A DNA stretch of 64,000 nucleotides. Origin: Isoetes taiwanensis. Its lineage: Eukaryota; Streptophyta; Lycopodiopsida; Isoetales; Isoetaceae. The stretch spans positions 19,441,418 to 19,505,417 of the forward strand of contig JAJEKV010000010.1 in assembly GCA_021234155.1 (NCBI GenBank), in the 5' to 3' direction. The notes beneath the pieces are model-generated. The model was not told the DNA's origin, searched no databases, and saw only the letters and a program-made list of their open reading frames with translations. Shown here in pieces: positions 58,833 through 64,000 of the stretch; the first letter of the stretch is position 1, and every line of letters starts with the position of its first letter. The translations under genes and the position numbers were made by a program.

Positions 58833-60930
58833 CGGCCGACAACCAGAGAACTTCCTAATGGGAAGGCAGCAGATTTAGATGGCATGCAAGCGGAACTTCT
58901 GAAATGGACTGGGCCTCCACTGGTGCTTGTCCTCACGACATTGTTCAATAAAGCATTGCAAGAAGGCTTCCCTCCGCAGTGGACCACTAGTAGAGTTGTG
59001 CCCATATACAAGGCAGGGGACCCTCAATGCCCAGCCAATACCGTACTATTATGGTCAGCTCTCTCTTTGCAAAACTGTTGGCTGGCATCCTTGAGCAGCG
59101 GCTGACAATATGGGCAGATGAGGCAGATGTGCGAGCTCTTACACAGGCAGGCTTTCGGCCCAGGCATTTCACCATTGATCATATCTTCACTCTGCGCACA
59201 TTGATTGAGGATAGCAGGAATCGCTGGTAAAACCTGTACTGTTGTTTCGTGGATTTTGCAAAAGCTCTTGACACAGTGCCCCGCGACAGGCTATGGGACA
59301 GAATGCGGTAGTTGGGGACCCTTCTTGACTTGCATAATGCAGTATATAGGCTATACGAGGCATGCTCAGGCCGTATCACATCGTCAGGACAGCCAGTAAT
59401 CAGTAGCATTGGAGTGCGTCAGGGCTGCCCCCTCTCCCCCACACTCTTTGGCCTATACATTGACCAACTAGAAGATTGGCTCTCTGAACTTGGAGGTGCG
59501 GGCGCCCATCTCATGCATCACACAATCTGCAACTCATATATACTAACGATGTCAACCTCCTGGCCTATACTCCAGAGGACATGCAACGTCACCTCGATGC
59601 TCTTGACACTTTTTGCCGATTCACTGGCATGCGAGTTAACTTGGCCAAAACTAGGGTGCTGCTAGTTTCATCATCCCGTCAGCCAAGGCTTCCCTCATTC
59701 ACTTACCAGGGACAAGATGTAGAGGTGGCTCCGACCTACAAGTACTTGGGGATCGAGTTCTCAACTACCACCCATTGGGATGCTGCCATCAGGTTGTGGG
59801 TCACGGTGGGTTGGAAAGCACTATATGCCATGCAGAATAACAGCCACAAGGCAGAGTTGTATGCCTGGGGCCACCAGTCACACTTGTTTCGGGCCTTGGT
59901 CGAGCCGGCCCTTTTGTATGGGGCAGAAGTGTGGGGTCCGGTGATATCCCTCAACACCTGGAATGACCTCGAGCAGATGCAAAAGGCCTTCTTGGCACGA
60001 GCCCTTGGGGTGAAGTCCACAGTTCCATACCAGATCCTACTCCAGGAGACAGGCTTTCTATCCCTTCAATGGGCTGCATTGGAACGCCATATCATTTATT
60101 TCCAGAAGGTGGTCGCTATGGCTGATACACGTTTGCCCAACCTTGCTTTGGCCATGGCGATGGGTCCCCAACGCCTGAAATCCTGCTGGAAGGACAAGCA
60201 AGCTCAGTGGTTCTCACGCTGGGGTGTACAGGCAAACAGATGCGTACAGGTAAGGACAAAGAAAGATCACAAGGCACTTAAACTGTACCTAGATGCCACT
60301 TTTCTTCGCAAGCTCTGGGATGCAGATGCTCTGATGCACGTTAAGCTGGCACACTATCAGCAGCAAGTCAATCCTAGGCTCACGAGAGGCCCACACCAGT
60401 ACTTATACACCCAGGTGCCCATGAAGAAGCGCAGACTTATAGCTTCTATTCGCACGGGTGGACATCGCCTCCGCATTTAAACAGGACGTTGGGCTCGGGA
60501 AGCACGAGAGCAAAGGCTTTGCCAGTGTTGCCACCAGAGCGCCATTGAGGATGAATGTCATGCCCTTCAGATCTACCCAGCGTTTGCTCATATTCGAGAG
60601 CGATTTGTTCGATTACTAGTGCCTGGCCAGCCGTTAAATCAGTTATTGACTACGGCATCAGTGGGTTTGTTGGGGTCATACCTCCAGGAGGTTATGGATG
60701 CACGGACTCAGTTGTGTCCTTCGGGATGGTATTGAACTGTCCTATACAATTGTACAGCGTGCCAGCATACTTATTACTACTAAGGTTTTTCCCTCGAAAA
60801 CCCTTCGGGGCGGGGGTTTTTTAATCCTGTCAGTAATACGCTTGCTGCTCTCTTTTTTTTTGTTTGGGTCCCATAGGCCAATCGGTCTCCATGAACGCTA
60901 AAAAATCTTTATTCTATTCTATTCTATTTA
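58833..60930 (+). pseudogene. Second copy of the GC-rich LINE, 5'-truncated at the copia LTR
   Basis: The plus strand starts inside RT (NGKAADLDGMQAELLKW), then FRPRHFTIDHIFTLRTLIED, FVDFAKALDTVPRDRLW and GVRQGCPLSPTLFGLYIDQL. A one-base loss near 59530 breaks the frame, and the active site reads YTND instead of YADD. From 59581 a 299-codon frame (RVNLAKTRVLLVSSSRQPRL ... KKRRLIASIRTGGHRLRI) is intact. A stop then precedes a C-x2-C...H...C region near 60520-60560. The 3' end has a stem-loop (60787-60818), the family terminal motif and a (TTCTA)n tail at 60909-60929. Both YADD loss and frameshift make it inactive. Confidence 0.9.
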
Positions 60931-60964
60931 TATAAGCCAAGACGCAAAACATCAAGACATTGAG

Positions 60965-61225
60965 TTAGAGTCCAAATGACATAGCAAGAGTGAGAAGACG
61001 ACGACTGCCGTCCGCTTGAAGCATGAGCACCAGCATGCGAAACTCCTTGGGCCGCTCCTTCTGAGGCACTCTTGCGACGAGCAAAGTGCGTACTGTGTGG
61101 TTGTAAGGTGAAGGTAAGATGATAGGATCGGAATCAGGGTCGAAGGAGACGGTAAGGTAATGACGAAGGATACGAAAAGGAACTTTTCTAAGCATAAATG
61201 TTACAGAATGAATGACAAGCACCAA
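60965..61225 (-). CDS. Unrecognised C-terminal coding segment
   Basis: The minus strand encodes RKVPFRILRHYLTVSFDPDS, then YNHTVRTLLVARVPQKERPK, then EFRMLVLMLQADGSRRLLTL and a stop. The composition and codon flow look like real protein, but I cannot name the family or find an upstream exon with confidence. It lies directly behind the LINE tail, so a host gene may be truncated here. It could also be a non-coding frame. Confidence 0.3.
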   Translation of the reverse strand: MVLVIHSVTFMLRKVPFRILRHYLTVSFDPDSDPIILPSPYNHTVRTLLVARVPQKERPKEFRMLVLMLQADGSRRLLTLAMSFGL

Positions 61226-61549
61226 TATAATGATAGATTATAGAGCAATTTCTCGGAAAAGAGGGCAGCAACGTAACATAATTTAAGCTTAGGCAAAATA
61301 TGAGAAAGGATGAATGCTGGGCCTGGGAACAAATGCAACAAGAAATAACCATAGGGTGCAAGGCGAAGATAAGGTTATGCTCAATGATATAGGGGAGATG
61401 AAGGGCGAGAGTCTTTGTGGCGTTCAAAGACGAAGATACGGTCCCAAGGCGATATCTTTATCTTTGCCACATCAGCATTATACGCCCCTCCGTGGCGACG
61501 TGTACGCCAACAGATAGCCAGGTAAGTAGCCCTAGGGGCAACTTGCTAG

Positions 61550-62978
61550 GAGTGTTCATATATTATTAATGTGCACATATGCACATTAATGAGGGCACAC
61601 CTTTCCATGTTGGCATATTTTGCCACCTAGCCATTAAAGGCAAGTGGGGCCTTTCCAATTATCCCACATGCCAAATTGGGTAATTGGAAACCCTAGCCTA
61701 AACCCCCATGTCTATTTAGGGTAGGAAAACCCTAGCTTGCTAGTTTTTTAGTCCTTAGGGTTTTAGAGCTGGGTTTTGGCTGCCCCAAGAGCCAAAACAG
61801 CCTCCCGACATTTGCGGCGAATTAATTGCCATCGGTTCCCCCGAATTGATCATTTCGGCCAGGATGGTTGAACTCAGGTCAGGAGGAGCCACTCAAGGAT
61901 CAGGTATTTGGTCAATTTAATAGCTTAAACCGTCTTCTAGTCATAGAATCAGTAGGTTTAGACTATTAAATTGCCCATAGTAGCTATCTAGATCTTAGAT
62001 CTCGGACACTAACTAAAGAACCTAACTCTATGATTAGATCTAGTTCTTTAGTTCTTCTGTGATGTATTTGGATGATGTATCTCTGTGAACTCCTTGTATT
62101 GGGAAGGGGGGTAGAGGCCCTAAAGCTTGTAGTTGATGCTCCTAGAGTAGCCTCTCTAGCACACTGTAGATTCGGCCTGTGTACAAGAGCCACACACGGT
62201 TGTGGGTGAAGGGGCCGGCCGGCTAAGAAGGAGGTTCATGTCCTAGCTCTTGAAGCGATCCCCCGGTGTCTAAAGCCTACTGGGGATCATTGTGACTAGG
62301 TCTAATGGCTTACCACCGAAAAGCGGGTAAGGCATGGGCTCGACACCGTGAAGTGGTGTACACTTTCCAGTGGGTTGGTCGAATACAGGCGGTGGCCCTC
62401 TAGTCACCTTGAGTTAGCATGTAGACCCTGCGGAGGGAGTGATCCCTACCGCCTTGCCGGGCTGGGAGGATGAGACCCGGGAATAGCCCCCGGCTATGCA
62501 TCCGGGCGGCTCTGATCAGGTCCCGACACTTTTCAGCCTACTCTGCAAAGTGTGCACAGGAGGGGCGGATGGAGTGGACAACCCTATGCCATGTTCTTAT
62601 GCCAGCCAAATCCATTGCCATGAATTCTGTCTGCAATGAACTCTGGAGACCCAAGCCGTCAGTCACCCTTGAGTCTGAGCCTTGGGTAGGATCCCCTATG
62701 TGATGTGCTGATCTTTGTCTATGCAGATATGAGGAGGACCATCCTTCGAGATGGTCACCGGATGTGATGTATGTGCTACTGACATGTATGTTGACGCTTC
62801 CGCAGCTAGGTAGGCCCCGAGGGAGACGGGGTAGAATGACACCTTCACTCTTCCCACTGGGACTCGTTACGGGTGCAGTGATATGTGGAGGGCCCTGTAT
62901 CAGCATGGAGCTGGTGTGGGGAAGAACTCTGTTTGTATACGGTGAGTGCACCGTATCACAGTAGGGACGCGTCCGCGG
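61550..62978 (+). mobile_element. Probable LTR and leader of an LTR retrotransposon running off the window
   Basis: The sequence upstream of a primer-binding site is long, GC-richer than the flanks, and lacks coding potential, as expected for a 5' LTR. The exact LTR limits are not set because the partner LTR lies outside the window. The left end is a guess near 61550. The 18 bases before the primer-binding site do not end in CA, so the LTR may end near CGTATCACA (about 62952-62960). Confidence 0.5.
61565..61590. repeat. Near-perfect 26-bp inverted repeat
   Basis: ATTAATGTGCA, loop CATA, TGCACATTAAT: 11-bp arms with a 4-base loop. It lies near the probable left edge of the LTR of the element starting here. 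Confidence 0.85.
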
Positions 62979-62990
62979 TGGTATCAGAGC
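62979..62990 (+). other. Primer-binding site (tRNA-iMet) of a second LTR retrotransposon
   Basis: TGGTATCAGAGC in the plus orientation, followed by AATGTTCTTGGAGACC. It marks an element whose body extends beyond the right end of the window. Confidence 0.8.
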
Positions 62991-63651
62991 AATGTTCTTG
63001 GAGACCAAGAGCAAAGCACTGACCATGTTTCCAGTAGTACTAACTTGATAGGATCCTCAAGCCTCGAAAAGTGGGAAAATTTTTTCTCACCTTTGTAGTT
63101 TATGCTAAGCTAGTAACAATTAAGTGAATTGGAATTTAACAAGATTAAAAAGAATGAGCCAAAATTTTCCCAAGTGAGGTGGTCTCATTTCGGCGCTACC
63201 GGGTCATAAAACAAAAAGTTAGTTTTGAAGCGAGGGCTAAGCCGTGAGACATCGAAATCAAGAACACAAAACATGATGAATTTGAGAAAAATAATATGGT
63301 AAGGCTAATTCTAAGGTAGGAATTAGTTAGAATAGCATGTTTTGATTACCTAAAAACCCTAGAAATGTATGAGATCTCACAGCTCGCGCCTGGTCGCAAG
63401 ACTAAACATTAGTATTGGAACGAGGCGCAAGCTGTGAGACCAATAGGTAGGAAAAGTCTGAAATAAGTATAAGTTTTAGATAAGCTGGTGCCTTAGCATG
63501 TTAAACAGAGCAACTTGAGTTTTGACCTAAAATTCCACAAGCTATAAATAGATGTAGAACCCCCTCATTTTTTCGTCCAAGCCCTAGAAATCCGCTCTTC
63601 CCAACTTAGGCGATCTCTCGGCGCTTTTATCCGATTGACGATCCGTAAAGC
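62991..63651. other. Untranslated leader of the right-hand LTR element
   Basis: About 660 bases without credible frames separate the primer-binding site from the gag-like ATG. Two related phrases (CTCGCGCCTGGTCGCAAGAC near 63383 and GGCGCAAGCTGTGAGACC near 63423; also GCTAAGCCGTGAGAC near 63237) suggest internal repeats or a structured leader. Confidence 0.5.
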
Positions 63652-63959
63652 ATGGCCCGAACCAAACAGACCCCGAAGGAAGCGCCGCCAGCGGCGAAGC
63701 CACCAGCCACCGGAGGCGGAGATAATTCTGGATGATGCTTCGTGGAGAGGCTCGCGAGAGGGGACGTTCGCCGGACGAGGAGCAAGACACGTCCGATCTG
63801 ATTGAGGGCTTCAACCAGCAGGCAGAGCAGGACGAGGCCACATCACCGAACTCCATGGACGAGGAGACGAGGGAGGTGTATGAAGAAATAGAGCGGGAGA
63901 TCCAGCAGCAGGAACAAGCAGACCATTCAGACGCACCCACGGAAATCCTCGAAAGGTGA
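63652..63959 (+). pseudogene. Gag-like ORF with an N-terminus resembling the histone H3 tail, frameshifted
   Basis: The first frame (63652-63735) encodes MARTKQTPKEAPPAAKPPAT and seven further residues, then stops. The next frame (from 63732) encodes 75 acidic residues: GRSPDEEQDTSDLIEGFNQQ and MDEETREVYEEIEREIQQQE. The two overlap by four bases, so a one-base indel probably separates them. The position downstream of a primer-binding site and leader fits the start of gag. The first seven residues equal those of histone H3. The window ends before any zinc knuckle or pol, so the element family is not known. Confidence 0.55.
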
Positions 63960-64000
63960 TGGGCAGTGGCAGTCCGGAGCCAGCGGAGGTAGCAGACCTT

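Overview
This window is eukaryotic nuclear DNA from a land plant. It carries an intron-rich PRT6-type N-degron E3 ligase, a four-exon secretory class III peroxidase and a broken DNA polymerase lambda gene, set among plant-type transposable elements. The density of old, mutated retroelements, the long microsatellites and the mixture of element families suggest a large repeat-rich genome. A seedless vascular plant (fern or lycophyte) is my guess, not something the sequence proves.

Layout. 1-3.35 kb: a transposon exon fragment resembling DUF8039, then AT-rich DNA with satellite-like repeats. 3.35-6.85 kb: a two-exon gene, about 996 aa, of the DUF7869 transposase-like family. 7.1-9.3 kb: two LINE fragments, a 183-bp (TC)n(AC)n microsatellite and the 5' half of a PIF/Harbinger transposase. 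10.2-13.0 kb (minus): the last eight exons of DNA polymerase lambda, with a frameshift, a 24-bp duplication and a lost splice donor. 13.8-15.2 kb: an unassigned ORF and a Helitron/Pif1 helicase fragment. 17.7-19.05 kb (minus): an intact class III peroxidase gene. 20.0-23.3 kb: a thrice-repeated exon-like sequence and a LINE 3' end. 26.1-37.1 kb (minus): PRT6, 17 exons, apparently intact, about 2096 aa. 37.5-40.9 kb: a LINE tail, GA-rich DNA and two adjacent hairpin-terminated non-autonomous elements. 42.1-45.7 kb: LINE pieces, a foldback element, a broken unknown gene and a receptor-like kinase fragment. 47.4-50.8 kb: a GC-rich, nearly full-length but mutated LINE. 52.6-58.8 kb (minus): a Ty1/copia retrotransposon with about 98.6% identical LTRs, itself interrupted by a LINE. 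58.8-60.9 kb: a second copy of the GC-rich LINE. 61.5-64 kb: the 5' part of another LTR retrotransposon whose first ORF begins with a histone-H3-tail-like peptide.

How it works together. Only two ordinary host genes look functional: the peroxidase (apoplastic H2O2-dependent oxidation) and PRT6 (N-degron recognition). The rest is a record of nested insertion and decay. The observations most worth checking are the H3-tail mimic on a gag-like ORF, the hairpin-ended element family with covarying stems, the DUF7869 two-exon gene, and the LINE insertion in copia gag that splits a codon-continuous sequence without a visible target duplication.
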